Assembly: GCA_024220525.1 (NCBI GenBank)
Contig: JAMYWO010000029.1
Span: 61,741 to 125,740 of the forward strand
DNA length: 64,000 nucleotides
Reading direction: 5' to 3'
Source: Cochliopodium minus
Lineage: Eukaryota; Discosea; Himatismenida; Cochliopodiidae
Part shown: positions 34,639 through 47,143 of the stretch, in pieces
Numbering within the stretch: the first letter of the stretch is position 1
How the letters are laid out: every line of letters begins with the position of its first letter
Position numbers and translations under genes: made by a program
Notes under the pieces: model-generated
Databases searched by the model: none
What the model saw: only the letters and a program-made list of their open reading frames with translations
What the model was told of the DNA's origin: nothing

Positions 34639-37600
34639 ATCGACAAAATCATTAAATAATATAGAATCTAGATTTTTAACAAAAAATAATTTGATGAAAT
34701 AAAATATTAATTGGAAAATTATAAATTAATCTAAAATAAAATCAATAAAAAAATACAGAATCTAGATTTTGAATAAAATAAAAATAAAAATAAAAAATAG
34801 GATCGAGATATTGAATAAGTAAGAAATATTAAAAAATTCACAAAAAAAAAAAAAAAAATTATTGTTTTTTTACCCAAATGAAAACAATTGTTGTCGAAGG
34901 GATCGTTCAAGTTTGGATCGAATTTAAAAGGACTGTTTTCATAAGTTTGGAAGAGGAGGGAGAGAATTTCGAAGAAGAGGGGAGAAGGGTTGATTCCTTC
35001 TAGGTATGCCACTTCGTTTCCTCTTGGGTTCCCCTCTGACACAAGTAGTTGTAAATGCTCGAAAATCAAATGCATTGCGCAATCTCCATCCCTTTTTCAA
35101 TACAAATTAAATAATAAAATTGAAAAAATAATTTGAAAATCAAATTTAACAAAAATAAATATATAGTTGAAAATAATTGAAATTAAAAAATAATAATAAA
35201 TAAACAAAAAATAAATAAAAAAAAATATTAATAATAAAATAAAAAATGAAAAAAAATAATTAAATAAAAAATAATTCATTTTAAAAAAATTTTAAAAAAA
35301 TTTTAAAAATTTTTCATTTAAAAAATTAAATATCAAATTTTTCAATAAAAAAAAAGTTACTTGTTTCTTTCATTTGGATTAACACCTGCTTTTAAAAAAT
35401 CACGTACTAAGGATACAAAAAGTTTGGAAGAAGTGGTGGAAATTCTTTTCAAGCCCAAGTTGAGAACCATGGTGAATACGGGAAATCCGCTGGAAGATTG
35501 TTCGTTGACAGACACCCCTCTTTTAATCAACTCTGATGCTATCTCGCACATTTTCGAAAATTTGGAAGATTCTGAAACCATTTCCAAGAATGGAGGTCTT
35601 AATTTTGATATTCTAAAAAAAAATGTGAAATTTAGGTTTTTTGAATTAAATTATTATGTTTGTCATTATTTTTTAAATTAACATTACTTAAAATAATTTT
35701 TTTTTAAAGAAATTTTTTTTAAGATATTTTCTTTCTTGTTTAAAATTATTTTTAAGGAATTTTTTTTTATGTTAATTTTTAGATTTATTTTTTTTTTAAA
35801 ATTATTTATTTTTTTTATTTGTTTTTTAAAATTTTATTTAATCGTTTAATTATTTTTTTTGTTTATTATTTATATCAAAAAACAATTACCTGTTATCAGG
35901 ATAGAAGATGTGAAAGGGATAAGCGATTTTGTATTTACCAGCAAACCCATTCAACTCCTTTTGCCAACAATACTCATCAGGAGGTCTATCCTTGAAAACT
36001 TGATCCCTGTGAGGCTTGTGGTAAGTCAAGATAGAGTGTACGAGGGGTGTTTGGCAAGAAGTGTCCGCCAATTCTATGTTAATACATGGTTCGTTTACCA
36101 AATGCATGAAAATTTCATAATTCAATTTATGAATGGAAATGATCAGAGGTGTATGTCCCTAAATTTATTTTTAATTTTAATTTTAAAAGGTTTTTATTTA
36201 ATTTTAATGTTTTTTTTTTAATGCTTTTTAATTTAATTTTAACTGAATTTTAAAGGTTTTTTCTAATGTTTTAATTTATTTTTTAAAAATTATAAATTAC
36301 TTATAAAAAGTAAGCAAATTTCTTTTTACTATCAAATTCACTTTAAAAAATTTTTTACCTTCTTGTCAAATGAAGACAATATTTTTTCGTTGAGATCCAC
36401 AATTTTGAGAAGATTGATGAAACCTTTCTCACAAAGTATGTGAACGATGTTTCTGTTGTTGGAGTCTTGTATGGAGCAGTCCGCTCCAGAATTGATGAGA
36501 AGTTTGAAAATGTTTTCGTAAATAGAAATGGAATCTTCCTCACTATTTACTCCATTGTTCGCGTTAACTTGACGCAAGTGGTTTAAAACTATTAACCCAT
36601 AATCTAAAGTTTTAAAAAAAATTGGAAATTTAAAATTAAAAATTATATTTTGATTTTTATTTAATAATAATTTGTTGAATTAAAAAAATTTTATGTTTCT
36701 TAATTAAAAAATTGAATTAATTGTTTAAAAAAATAATTTTTTTACTTTGATGTCTTTTTGATCTTTCATTTTTTAGAGTAGTGTCAAGCAAGGAGAGATA
36801 ATAAAGCAAATAGTGGCAAGGAGTGTTCTTCTTTTTGTCAATGACATTGCAAGAAGCGCCATTCTCCACCAACAACCTGACAAGTTCCAACTTTCCTCTA
36901 ATACAAGCGATATGCAAAGAAGAAACCTGGTTGATATCTCCGTCATTAATAAAAGATAAGAATTCTTCCTTTGATTTTTTTTTTTTGACATGATCTATCA
37001 CCATTTCTATTGCTTGAAGGATGTATTTGAAGTTTTCAGAGCCAAAGTGAGGGCAGATGAAATTTGCTACTACGTTGGGTCTCACGTCGGCCCTTTCCAT
37101 CGTGGATGCGACGAGATAGAAGAGGGGGCTTTGTCCTTCATTGTTTTTGATTGTGGGGTCTGCTCCTTTGTTCAACAAGCTCTGAATAAGCCATATGTAA
37201 TTTTGTATTTCATTATTTCTTCATAAAAAACAAAATAAAAATTTTTATAAAAGAAAATATATTTAATTTAAAAAATTTAAACAAAACATGAAAATAAATT
37301 TGAATATCGATTCATTCTTTTTATTTTTTTTTACATAAATCTTGCCAAGTAGAGACATGCATAATGTAATGCGGTGTTTCCAACCGGATCTTTGTCATTT
37401 ATTGTCTTTGGGATGTAATTGTACTCCAAAATTTCATAAGTTTGAGGAAGACCGAATAAAATGGAGGTGTGGAGAGGAGTGAACTTGTTTTTTACAACTA
37501 CACCTCCATTTCTCAAAGGAGAAAACGTTTTTACCAAATAATCAAACAAACTACAAAATAAAAAATTAATTTTTAATTTTTAAATTTTTAAAATAGAATT

Positions 37601-39680
37601 TTTTTTGTCACATTTTTTTAAATAAATTTTATTTTGTTAATTAAGGGGAAAAAAAATAAATTATATTTACCCAACATCAAAATTTGGAACTGAAAAAGAT
37701 TGATAAAATAAATCATACAAATGTTCTTCAGGTGGTTTAAATCCTACATCAAAAAATAATAATGAACAAAAAAAAAAAAAAAAATTGTAATTACCTAAAC
37801 TAATTAATGTCTCAATGGAATGAATGGTATGTTTTCTTGTAACTGCCAAAGAAACTACAGAATATCCGTCATTAGATATCTCTGACAAATTGCATCCCAA
37901 TGATATGAGTTTTTTTACAACAGAATATAACTTATCAGAAGAATTTAAAACTGCATAAAAGATGGAATTCCACCCATTTTCAGTTTTTAAATTTGGATTT
38001 GCTCCTAAATTATTTTTTGTAAAAAATTTGAGATATCAAAAATATTTAAAAAAAAAATTTTTTTCACCATTTTTCAATAAGAGAGACATCAAATTTTCAT
38101 TGTGAAAATAGGAAGCAATCATAAAGGCTGTGATTCCATGGAATAAAGAACCGGGACAGTTGACAGGAAAGTCTATGTCCGCACCATTCTTCAACAAAAC
38201 TTTGATGGATTTCTTGTTTTGTTTGTGAGTGGCGATGTGGAGGGCAGAAAATCCGATGTAATTTCTTATGTTGTTTATATTTTGATGAGGGAGGTAAGCG
38301 ACACAAGGGTTGGGGTAAAAGGGATGAAAAGGTTTTATACAAAGAGAAGACTCGATGATAGGTTTTGGAATGTCCTCTACGGAGATGTGTGTCTGTTGGT
38401 AAATTAGGTTTGCTAGTTGTTGTCCTCTGTTGGAGGCAGGATGCACCAAACAATTGACACCTACACCTAGAGATTTGATGATGGATTCTATGACAGGAGG
38501 AGGTCTCAAAGAAAAGATGGCCTGATGAAGCAAACTGAACCCAGAGTTGGGGTTTCTCACATTGGGATTCGAAACATAGTGTTTGTTGGTTTCAATCATT
38601 TCCAAAACATTGTTGTTGTCCACCGTGTTATTTTGAAGCAACGAAAAAATATCTTTGGAAACTATTTTTAGAGAGGGATACGTCTTTTTTATGTAGACTT
38701 CGAATGCCATCGGATCGTGTCCGAACAACCCCACGTTCCTTTCGGGAAGAGAAAAGTAGAGCAAATGAAGGGAGGGAGGAAGTTTTATTTCAAAGCTGGA
38801 GGTCACTTGAAATTGGGAGCTAGATAGATCCAACACCTTCAAATTTTTGAGCACCTTCCAATCAGAAACCATGAAATGAGGATTGTTGTTCGATGAATTC
38901 AGAAGCAATACCTCTAGATTTTGGAATCCTATGAATAATTCTGAGAATCCTAGTTTTTTAAAGATGTTTGAATAGATGTATGATGGAACATTAAGCAGAT
39001 CACTGTTCCCCAAATTCAATACTTTTAATTTATCATTTTTCAAAGACGTTATTTGCTCGAATATTTCATGAATTTCATTGTGTTGGAAATTTTGCGGTGT
39101 GAATCTCAGTGGATTGTTTTGATTGGATACATTGAAAAAGCTCAACATTTCCACATTTTTGAAATTCTCCAATATCCAATGAAAATTCTCAATCACTGAA
39201 CAATCGGTGAATGATAAATCCAAATATATTACTTTCTATTTAATATGATGGGTGGGGTGTTTGATTAAATTTATATTTGAATTTAGGTTATTTTATTATG
39301 ATAATAAATATTTTTACATGATTCAGCTTTGATAACACTAACCATTCCAAAAATTTTCTTGTATTTTTATATGGGAGATGTTTGGGATAATCTGAATTTA
39401 ATTCAATCCTCATCTCATATTCTTTGAATCTGAAATATCTATACTATATAATAAAAAATTTGTGGATTTATTTAATTATGTTAAAACGGGGTGATATTTT
39501 GTCTGTTTTATATATTCATACTTTTTGGAGACTCAAACTTTTCCATAGTGTTTCTGAATTTAATAGGATCGATTTTAAGGTTTTATCTACTTTGGTTAGG
39601 GTGATGATCTCATGCAGTTGCAAAAATTGGCATAAATAAGAAAATAATCTTTTGTTTTTCGAATAGAATTGTGGAAACAT
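32898..39680 (-). CDS. Large F-box/LRR/ankyrin-repeat protein
   Basis: Start at 39680: NKRLFSYLCQFLQLHEIITL and SETLWKSLSLQK form an F-box-like start. Two following exons give RFKEYEMRIELNSDYPKHL and then a leucine-rich stretch (VIYLDLSFTDC, LKVLNLGNSDLLNVPSY, NLEVLLLNSSNN, LKVLDLSSSQF). From about residue 330 on the protein is ankyrin repeats: GFSALHIATHKQNKKSIKVL, GITAFMIASYFHNENLMSLL, VGNTALHYACLYLA, QVSSLHIACIRGKLELVRLL, NRNIVHILCEKGFINLL and GHTPLIISIHKLNYEIFMHL, at least ten. The chain ends with an Asn-rich segment (MAQLQFNPNNVNNLNNNQF) and an acidic tail, stop TAG at 32898-32900. About 20 exons. It is most likely a SCF-type substrate adaptor with ankyrin repeats for target binding. Exon limits in 33000-36300 are partly guesses. 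Confidence 0.65.
34185..34262. repeat. (AAAAAAT)n array in an ankyrin-gene intron
   Basis: About nine units in two blocks. Here both flanks belong to the same gene, showing that the repeat also occurs as ordinary intron sequence. Confidence 0.85.
34575..34642. repeat. (AAAAAAT)n array in an ankyrin-gene intron
   Basis: About eight AAAAAAT units within the intron before the exon ending LLSFFLEECKMPFDLEAK. Again both flanks read as one gene. Confidence 0.85.
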
Positions 39681-39942
39681 ATGATCTCTCAACCTTTTTT
39701 TTATAATTTTTATATAATTTCTCCAAAAAAATATAAAAGGAGGAATTATGAAGGAATTTATTATTGCAATAAGTTCCTACAATTAGGATATCAAACAATT
39801 TTGAGATTTTCTTTAATTTTTATGAAAATCTGTTCATCAAAAAAAAAAAAAAAATATAAATTTATAAAATATAAATTAATTAAATTTTAATAAAAACACA
39901 AAAATTAATTTCCTAAAACCTCTTAAACTTTTAGAAAATCGA

Positions 39943-42760
39943 TCAATTGATCATATTGCCCGTAGACATGGTGCTTTTCCTAGTTAAATTGAAAGAGTCG
40001 GACTTATCATTGAAAGAAACAAGATGGCGGATCCAAGAATCGAGATCCCTCTTAGTACCAGAGCCAGTGACAGTAAAAATGAGATAATTCTCCTTCGAAT
40101 TATTCTTACTATTTCTTTGCCAAAGATAATCTTCAGCTTTTTGGTTAAATTCGATGTCACATTGATTGTAATCTTTATAAATAGCAAAGGACTTGTCATC
40201 TATTGACTTTATAGTACAATTTTTGACATGAAGAACAGCAACAGGAAGATTAACAATTTTCCTAGCACCAGAATGGATATACTTAAGTTCTGTAAGATCA
40301 TTTCTCGTGTTATCAGAAGAATGAGGTGATATTGGGTTGAGAAGTTGAGACTTTTCTTTTTTGAGAGTGGGTTTTTGATCTTTTTCTTTCTCTTCTGCTT
40401 CGTCATCGATGTAGGGAGGATATTTCGACTCATAAAGGACGCCCTGGCACAAAATGAACCATCTCTTTCTACTAAGAAGTTGGCCCTTTGATTTTTTGAC
40501 AGTAAGGAATCCTTTCTTGACTGCATTTGGAAATAAAACATCTTTGAATTTAAATTCGTCATAAATAATTCTGTTGTAAAGATCTGTCATCAACTCTACA
40601 GGAAAGTTTTTCCCGCCATTATAACCCTTATTGTTTTCTAGAAACTGATCCAAAGTCATTTTGTGCATCACTTGGTTAGAATGAGCATCAGTGTTCAACA
40701 TAATGATACTAAAAGAAAGAGCATAAGCAGCAGTCCCATTTTCTAATTCTTTGAAATCTTTATTTGCTTCAGTGAAAGCGTTTGCAAAATTCTGTACAAC
40801 CCTATCTATTCTTTGTGCTTCTCCAGGTAGTTTCATATGATTCAATAACCTCGATAGAGCGATATCTATGTCTAAATCTACAATATCAACCTGTGAAATA
40901 TAGTTGAAGAGAATTTCTGTATTGTTTTGGGCAGTAATATAATCTGACACTTTCACTTCATCAAATTCTGATCTACATGTAAAAAGAAATTTTCCAATAG
41001 ATTTGTTGTCATTTGGGATCACTTCTTTTTCAATATAGAATTCTATACCCTATTTAATTTTTATTAATAAAAGAATATTGGATGAAATAAGTATAAAAAA
41101 AATATAATTAGTGATGGAAGATATATTTTGTTTTAAAAAAAACAATACAGTTTCTGGTTTTTTGTTCATTCTTTCTTTTCCTTCAAAGAAGTGAGGGTTA
41201 CTAGTATAATAAGAGATATTCTTTTGGTTGTTATTCATATTGTGAGACAAAACTTTTTTGGGGAAAAGATCTCCTTCAAGATTTTTGGGAATTTGCTTTT
41301 TGATTCTTTTTTTTTTTGAAAAAAAAAAAAAATATAAATAAATTAATATAAATCATTCAAAATTAAAAATAAAATAAAATTTTATCTTTCTTTTACCCTA
41401 GATATCTGCTATTGACTGTATAATTCTGATTTTCAGATTTCTCATCAAATCTTACACTTTGAGTTCTTCCCTTTTTATCCATTAGATGAGCAGGCAATTT
41501 CTTGATGATTTTTTTATCATCCTCAGCACTGAGGGAATTGATGCTTTTACTTAATCTGATATCCTCTTCATTATTTTTATTGATTTTGGGAGATCCAGGA
41601 GGTGATGGTGTATCAATTTTATTGTTAGGAATGATATCAATTTTAGGAGATATCATTCCAATATGAATAGGATCACTGTTATATTTATTTTTGATATTAT
41701 TTTCATGTGTTGGGTGAATATTAATTTTTTTTGGCGAAACAGTTTCTTTAATATTTTCATTTGGTTTTTCTAAATCCTCTATAAATTTCTTTTCATTTTG
41801 TTTATGATTCTTCTGAATGTTGGAGCGTATTGAAATTAATATGAATAATTTGGGTATAAATAATTATATTCAAGTATATTTTATGATAATAAGATGTATA
41901 TATTGAATTTGATTATTTGAATGAATTTTTACAATCTCATGATTAGAGGAGATATTATCATTCTCCTTGTTTTCTATGTTGAGTGCCTTTGCGAGATTCT
42001 TCTTGACATTCTCATCAGTGAGATAAGACAAGAAGATCATGGCCTCTCCAGATGGCTTCTCACGATGTCTCTGAGCCTTCTTCTTGATCCTCTCACTGAC
42101 AGGCTTTGGCTCATTGAAGGTGATCAAATCCAACATGGTTTCCTCAAATACAGCCATAGGCTCTGATCTGGAGAAGGGAGGTGGTGAATCAACCACATCA
42201 GATGTATACAAAATTCTGGATGTCGCTGATTTTTGTGGTTGGATAGGAGATGAAGATGTTGTCATAGGATTAGATGAAGATGTCAACGTATTTGGTTCTT
42301 CGAAAAATAATTGCATTATAGAGGATCTTTTCTTCGATCCATTTTCCATCATTGTTTTCGATGTTAATTTCTTTGGTGGTTTATAATCGAAATTATGAGT
42401 AGATCCATTATTATTATTCATCCCATTTTCATTCTTCACTTTCTTCTTCAATTTTTTTACCATAACTTTTTTTGATTGTTTCTTTTTTGGTTTTTTCACC
42501 TTTGTGGGCTTCATATTCGAATCTCCGATCTCCTCATTTTCATCTTCTTGGCTATCCTTTTCATTATCTTCCTTTATCACCTCCATCTTCTTGTTTTTGT
42601 TTGATGATTTGATTTTTTTCTTTCTCTCCCTATTATTCTTCAATACCTCCAATTCTTCTTCGAGATTGGAGATATCTGTATCCAAATTCTTTATCACTAT
42701 TTTATGATTCTTATTATTAAATTCATCACTGCTGATTGTATCTTCCGAATTACTGTGCAT
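39943..42760 (-). CDS. Sec7-PH Arf-GEF
   Basis: The proposed start is ATG at 42760 (MHSNSEDTISSDEFNN); an upstream exon is possible because the frame stays open to about 42799. The first 450 residues are charged, Ser-rich and likely disordered, with a Lys-rich stretch (KKVKNENGMNNNNGSTH, KPKKKQSKKVMVKKLKK). The catalytic domain follows: ERMNKKPETGIEFYIEKEV, IGKFLFTC, EVKVSDYITAQN, SRLLNHMKLPGEAQRID (the Glu finger in LPGEAQ is present), AAYALSFSIIMLNTDAHS, KMTLDQFLENNKGYNGGKNF. Then KKGFLTVKKSKGQLLSRKRW begins a PH domain that runs to about RHLVSFNDKS. It would load GTP on Arf GTPases at membranes; the PH domain may bind phosphoinositides. Introns near 41023-41050, 41330-41392 and 41820-41910. 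Confidence 0.88.
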
Positions 42761-43194
42761 TTTTATATCTTCTTGTTTGGAAACTTTAATTCCCTTCAAA
42801 TTAAATAATAACCAAAATTTTTTTTATTTTTTATATTTTTTATTCAAAAATAAAATAAAAATTTTCAAAATATAATTCCAAAAAACCTCAACGAAAAAAT
42901 TAAGAACTAAAAGCAAAATAAAAAAAGAAATGAAGATTTATAAAGATTTATTTAATAGGAGTGAATTTTAATTATTTTTCTTTGTAAAGTTAATTATTTC
43001 AATTTTGATTTTTTATATTCCTTTTAAAATTATTGGAAAATCAAAAATGAACTGGATATGTATTCATTCTTCGAACTTCTAAATTTGAAAATTGATTTAA
43101 ATAGGGAATTCAAAATTTTTTTGAGTGATATAAATAAAAAAAAATAGACGGTATCCATATATCTCAAACACATCCAAATTATAAATTTTTTTAG
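42761..43194. other. Divergent intergenic region
   Basis: Lies between the start of the Sec7-PH gene (minus) and the LRR gene (plus). AT-rich with a few short blocks. No RNA gene, repeat or reading frame is supported. It should contain the promoters of both genes. Confidence 0.4.
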
Positions 43195-44433
43195 ATGGGA
43201 AATATTGAATCAACATTAGAAAAAGTTGCAGAAGAAAAACAAATAGAATTAAATTTGAGGTAAATTAATTTGAAAGAGATATAAAATCAAAATTAATAAA
43301 AAGGATATAAGAATGATATGACCAATTGAAGATTATCTAAATTATATTGAACAAATAAAAAGAAGAATGATATTCAAAAGGAATATTTGTTGAAGTATCT
43401 AATTTTAAATATATAGAATTCTCATATTTAAATAATATAGTAATATTATAAGATATAAAGATATCCATTTGAGTATATATTATCTATTCTTTGAATTTGA
43501 TAAATTAAATAGCCAATAACATCTTAATTTAAAGAGATAAAGGAATATCAAAGATCCCAGGAGAAGCACTCCAAAAATGCGTGACCCTAAGAAAAATAAA
43601 CCTGGCATCAAACAAACTGAAAGAGCTGCCCGAAGAAATAGGAAAGTTAGGCTCCCTCAACTACCTCAATATATTCGGGAACAAAATAGCAGAGTTGCCA
43701 GTAACAATAACAAAATGCGATTTGCTAGAATTTAACTCCGCTGCGAACAAAATAAAAGAATTGCCAAGAGGATTCGGTACATTTAAAAACTTGCAGATTT
43801 TAGACCTTTCTTCTAATCTTTTGACGGAGTTGTCTGCACAAATTGGGTTAATTGTCACTTTGAGAGAATTACATGTTTCTTTCAACAAACTTAATAAACT
43901 TCCGCCTGAAATTGGGAAGCTTGTGGAGTTGAGACATTTTACCTGTGCTGGCAATGAGCTCATTGAATTGCCTATTGAAATTGGTGGTTTGAAACTTTTG
44001 GAGACTTTAGATTTTGGATCTAATAGAATTCAGGTAAAATTTTTTGATTTTTTTTTATTTTTATAAAACAAAAAAACTTTTAAAATATGTTGAAGCATAC
44101 AAATTTAAAAAATGGAATCGAAATTTCATAAATTTGTTTCTTTTTGCATCAACATTTCATTATATATTTTCATTGTTTTTTTTTTTTATGAACAGATTTG
44201 ACAATTAATTCATTCTTTATTTAAAAATCTTCTTTAAATTCCTTTTAATATTTTAGGTAATACCTCCAGAGTTAGGATTACTTGCAAAAATAAAGAAGAT
44301 TAGTTTATCCAAAAATCCATTTATCAAGGAATTAGACCCTGTTTGTAGACAAGGAAATGATAAACTCCTCAACTTTCTCAGAAGTGAAGAATACGATCAG
44401 ATTTACTTCAAGTTTTTGCAATCTCAAAAGTGA
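43195..44433 (+). CDS. N-myristoylated leucine-rich-repeat protein (Shoc2-like)
   Basis: The start MGNIESTLEKVAEEKQ fits the N-myristoylation rule (Gly2, Ser/Thr at position 6). Exon 1 (43195-43260) joins to 43535 across an intron of 274 nt. Then come about eight regular LRRs of roughly 23 residues: LRKINLASNKLKELPEEIG, LNYLNIFGNKIAELPVTI, LQILDLSSNLLTELSAQIG, LRELHVSFNKLNKLPPEIG, LETLDFGSNRIQVIPPELG. These are Ras-associated (Shoc2/PIRL) type repeats. The third exon starts about 44257 and ends QIYFKFLQSQK with TGA at 44431-44433. It probably sits at membranes and binds other proteins, perhaps small GTPases. About 270 residues, no extra domain. Confidence 0.82.
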
Positions 44434-44740
44434 TCCAATCTTACAAACAAAATAAGAAAATATACACATGAAGTCTCCTTCAAAAAAAAATACAATAAAA
44501 GAACTTTGTTTAATCATTTTTTTGATTGAATTAAATTTCAAATTTCTTTTTTATTTTTTTTTTTAAATGAAGACAATTAAAAAGAAAGTCTCCCTATTTT
44601 ATTAAGAATCTATCATTTTTTGAGAAACAAAAATAGGTAAAAAAGGGAGTGTTGTCATTGGTTTGTTTGGTCAAACATTAAAGTAAAAAAATTTGGATAA
44701 GTTCAAATAAAAATACAATTAGGAAATTATTTCCCAAGTA
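44434..44740. other. Intergenic region, nothing recognised
   Basis: Between the LRR gene stop and the decayed minus-strand gene. It has A- and T-runs and a short imperfect inverted pair (CTCCCTATTTT near 44590 and AAAATAGG near 44627), too weak to call a terminator. Confidence 0.35.
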
Positions 44741-45479
44741 TTAAATCTCCGTTATTGTCAATGCATCACCATTAGAGACTTTAAAGAACATGAAGTGGTC
44801 AAAGTATTTACTATCGCATCTGAATCTCTTGAGAACTGAGAATTTGCAATGATTCAATTCAATCATCTTTATATTTTTGATTAAGTAAAGATGTGCATTT
44901 TCCAGGATGTTTTTTTTCTTTTCTAAATCATTGGTGTGGACAATAAAATTTCTTGTTATCCAAAAGGTCCAATTCAGAAGAAATGAGCGAGTTACTCCAT
45001 TAATTTTGCTTGTAAAGTTTTTAAGAAAAAAGAATGTTTAATTCGCGAGTTCCTTTTCTTTACCATAAGCATCAATTTCCCATTTTTTTATCATCTTACA
45101 TTTTAGAAGCAGATGTATTGAATCAAACTTTTCATTACATAATTACATTTTTTGTCTTTTGATCGAAAATAATTGTGGAGATTTTCCTAAAAAAATCTTT
45201 TATATTAGGTAAACAAAAAAAGTTAAGTCGAAAGAGTTTTTCCAACTCCATTCCCTCTTCTATCCACTTGATTTGATTTTTTGTAAAGATTTGATCAATT
45301 TTTTCTGCTTTTCTTCTCTTCAAACAACAATTTGAGTTTATTGTATTATCTTCAACTTCGAACGGATAACTGATTTTTAGTGTTCTTCCATTGATCAATG
45401 TTATAACATTTCAAAGGAGTTTTTCTTTTTGGAGTATTTGACCGGAATTGAGTGATTTCTGAGAAGATTTGGAGAACAT
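44741..45479 (-). pseudogene. Broken gene of unknown family
   Basis: From ATG at 45479 the frame reads MFSKSSQKSLNSGQILQKEK, then hits TGA near 45411-45413, then continues in the same frame with NVITLINGRTLKISYPFEVE and further to DQKTKN near 45145. After this the coding pattern goes on in another frame (CNEKFDSIHLLLKCKMIKKW), and after a possible intron (about 45010-45065) as NGVTRSFLLNWTFWITRNF to KVSNGDALTITEI and TAA at 44741-44743. Coding-like sequence with one stop and one frame change suggests a pseudogene, though an undetected intron or a sequencing slip in the AAAAAA run near 45150 is possible. It starts only about 50 nt from the divergent gene at 45530. Confidence 0.5.
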
Positions 45480-45529
45480 TCTCTTACTAATTTCTTTTTT
45501 TTATTTATCAAATAATATTCAAAAAAAAA

Positions 45530-46203
45530 ATGATATTAAAACCTCCTTTCACAAAAGAAATTGCTCTAAAAAAAACTAGAATAGCAGAAAATCTTTGGAA
45601 CAGTAGATCTCCTGAAAAGATAGCATTGGCCTATACTGGTATTAATTAAATTCCTTTTATTTAAAAATCAAACAATAAATATTTTTATTTTACGTCAAGA
45701 GAATTGTTATTGGAGGAATAGAGATCTCTTTTTCATTGGAAGACCCAAAATAGTTGAATTTTTGACCAATAAATATAATAAAGAGAAAAATTACAAGCTT
45801 ATCAAAGAATTATTCTGTTATACTGATGACAGGATTGGTAAATCTTTAAGCATATTTCAAACATTCAATTTATCCATTTCATTTTAAGCTGTAAGATTTC
45901 AATATGAATGGTATAATGAAAAAGATGATCAATATATTCGGTCTTATGGAAATGAATATTGGTAATCTATTTCCTATTTTTATTTTATTACTAATTAACT
46001 TATTATCAAAGGCAATTTGAAGAATCTGGATTAATGAAGAGGTTTGATTTACTTTATAAATGTTATATTATAAACCCTCTTTCTTTATTAGACGTGAAGC
46101 ATCGATAAATGATGTCATTATCAAAAAAGAAGATCTAAAGTTTACTTGGGAAGGAGATGATAGACCTCAAAATTTCCCTGGTTTAACAGAATTAGGTTTA
46201 TGA
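45530..46203 (+). CDS. DUF1348 (NTF2/SnoaL-like fold) protein
   Basis: Five exons join to a complete protein of about 150 residues: [109 protein letters not shown] and [10 protein letters not shown]. Each block matches the DUF1348 family (typical xxAWNSRDPERVALAYT, WRNR, IRSYGNENWEF, SINDxxI). The family is common in bacteria, plants and fungi; no reaction is proven. A run of about ten A precedes the start. Introns of 60-70 nt each. Confidence 0.88.
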
Positions 46204-46452
46204 AAGTATTCATCCAATATCTGATTCAAATTGAAATATTTTTTATTTTCTTGAAAACAATAAATAACGATCAATTTCAAAAAAAAAAAGTATTTTTGAT
46301 CAAAATGCTTGAATATTTCATGAACTTTCTAATATCTTCTCATTAATTAACTATTTTACTTTTCTCTCCTTTTTCTTTTGTATGAACAATCAATTAAAAA
46401 AGATGCGCCAAACAAATAAAAAAAAAAAAAAAAATAAGAATCAAATATCAAC

Positions 46453-47019
46453 ATGTCTTTCGAAAAAGTTTCAGAAAGTTTCCTTGAACACTATTACAAA
46501 TTATTTTGCTCTGATAAATCCCAATTGGCACCTTTATATGTAAAAATTGATTTTTCCAATATATTTCTCCATATAATGATACAGCCAATCAATTTTTTTA
46601 AAAATTACCCAATAATTAAAAATCCTCTTTTAAAAAAGCAACAAAATTCCATGTTGACATTTGAAGGAGAAAAGTTTCTTGGTACTGAGAAGATTATGGA
46701 AAAATTTTCAAATGGTCTTAAATTCACCAAAGCTCAAATTAGATTTTCTACAAAAGATTCTCAACCATCTCCTGGAAATGGTGTTCTTATTTTTGTTTGT
46801 GGTAAGATTATAAATTTTATTTAATATTTTATTTCTCTTAAAATTATATTTTGTGAAAATAAATATTAATATTAAATAAATTTCATAATAGGTGAAATCC
46901 TCGCTGATGGAGAAGAAAATCCATTAAGATTTTCACAAATTTTCAACTTGCAACCTGTTGCTAACAAACAAGGAAGTTATTACATTAACAATGATTTATT
47001 TAGACTAGTATATGGTTAA
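46453..47019 (+). CDS. Nuclear transport factor 2 (NTF2)
   Basis: Three exons (introns about 46541-46640 and 46802-46891) give about 125 residues: FEKVSESFLEHYYKLFCSDK, LAPLYQQNSMLTFEGEKFLG, KFTKAQIRFSTKDSQPSPG, VLIFVCGEILADGEENPLRF and IFNLQPVANKQGSYYINND. All these fit NTF2, which carries RanGDP into the nucleus. LTFEGExFxG, QPS and the end pattern are typical of NTF2. The region FNLQPVANKQGSYYI is where Ran and FxFG-nucleoporins bind in known members. Confidence 0.9.
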
Positions 47020-47143
47020 AATAATCTGATAAAAATAAAAAAAGAATTTAAAATGACAAATCCATTGTTTTCTTTAATAATTTTTCGATTTTTAATTTAA
47101 TATATTTTATTTAAATAAACTATATTTGTTTCAAATTGAATTT

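Noticed and set aside
35859-36221. Plus-strand frame in the ankyrin gene
   Set aside because: Antisense of an ankyrin exon on the minus strand.
44585-44640. Inverted repeat as terminator
   Set aside because: Only eight to nine imperfect AT-rich pairs in a very AT-rich background; expected by chance.
45405-45420. In-frame TGA read as tryptophan or selenocysteine
   Set aside because: TGA ends several intact genes here (12676, 44433, 46203), and a frame change occurs in the same locus, so decay or error is more likely.
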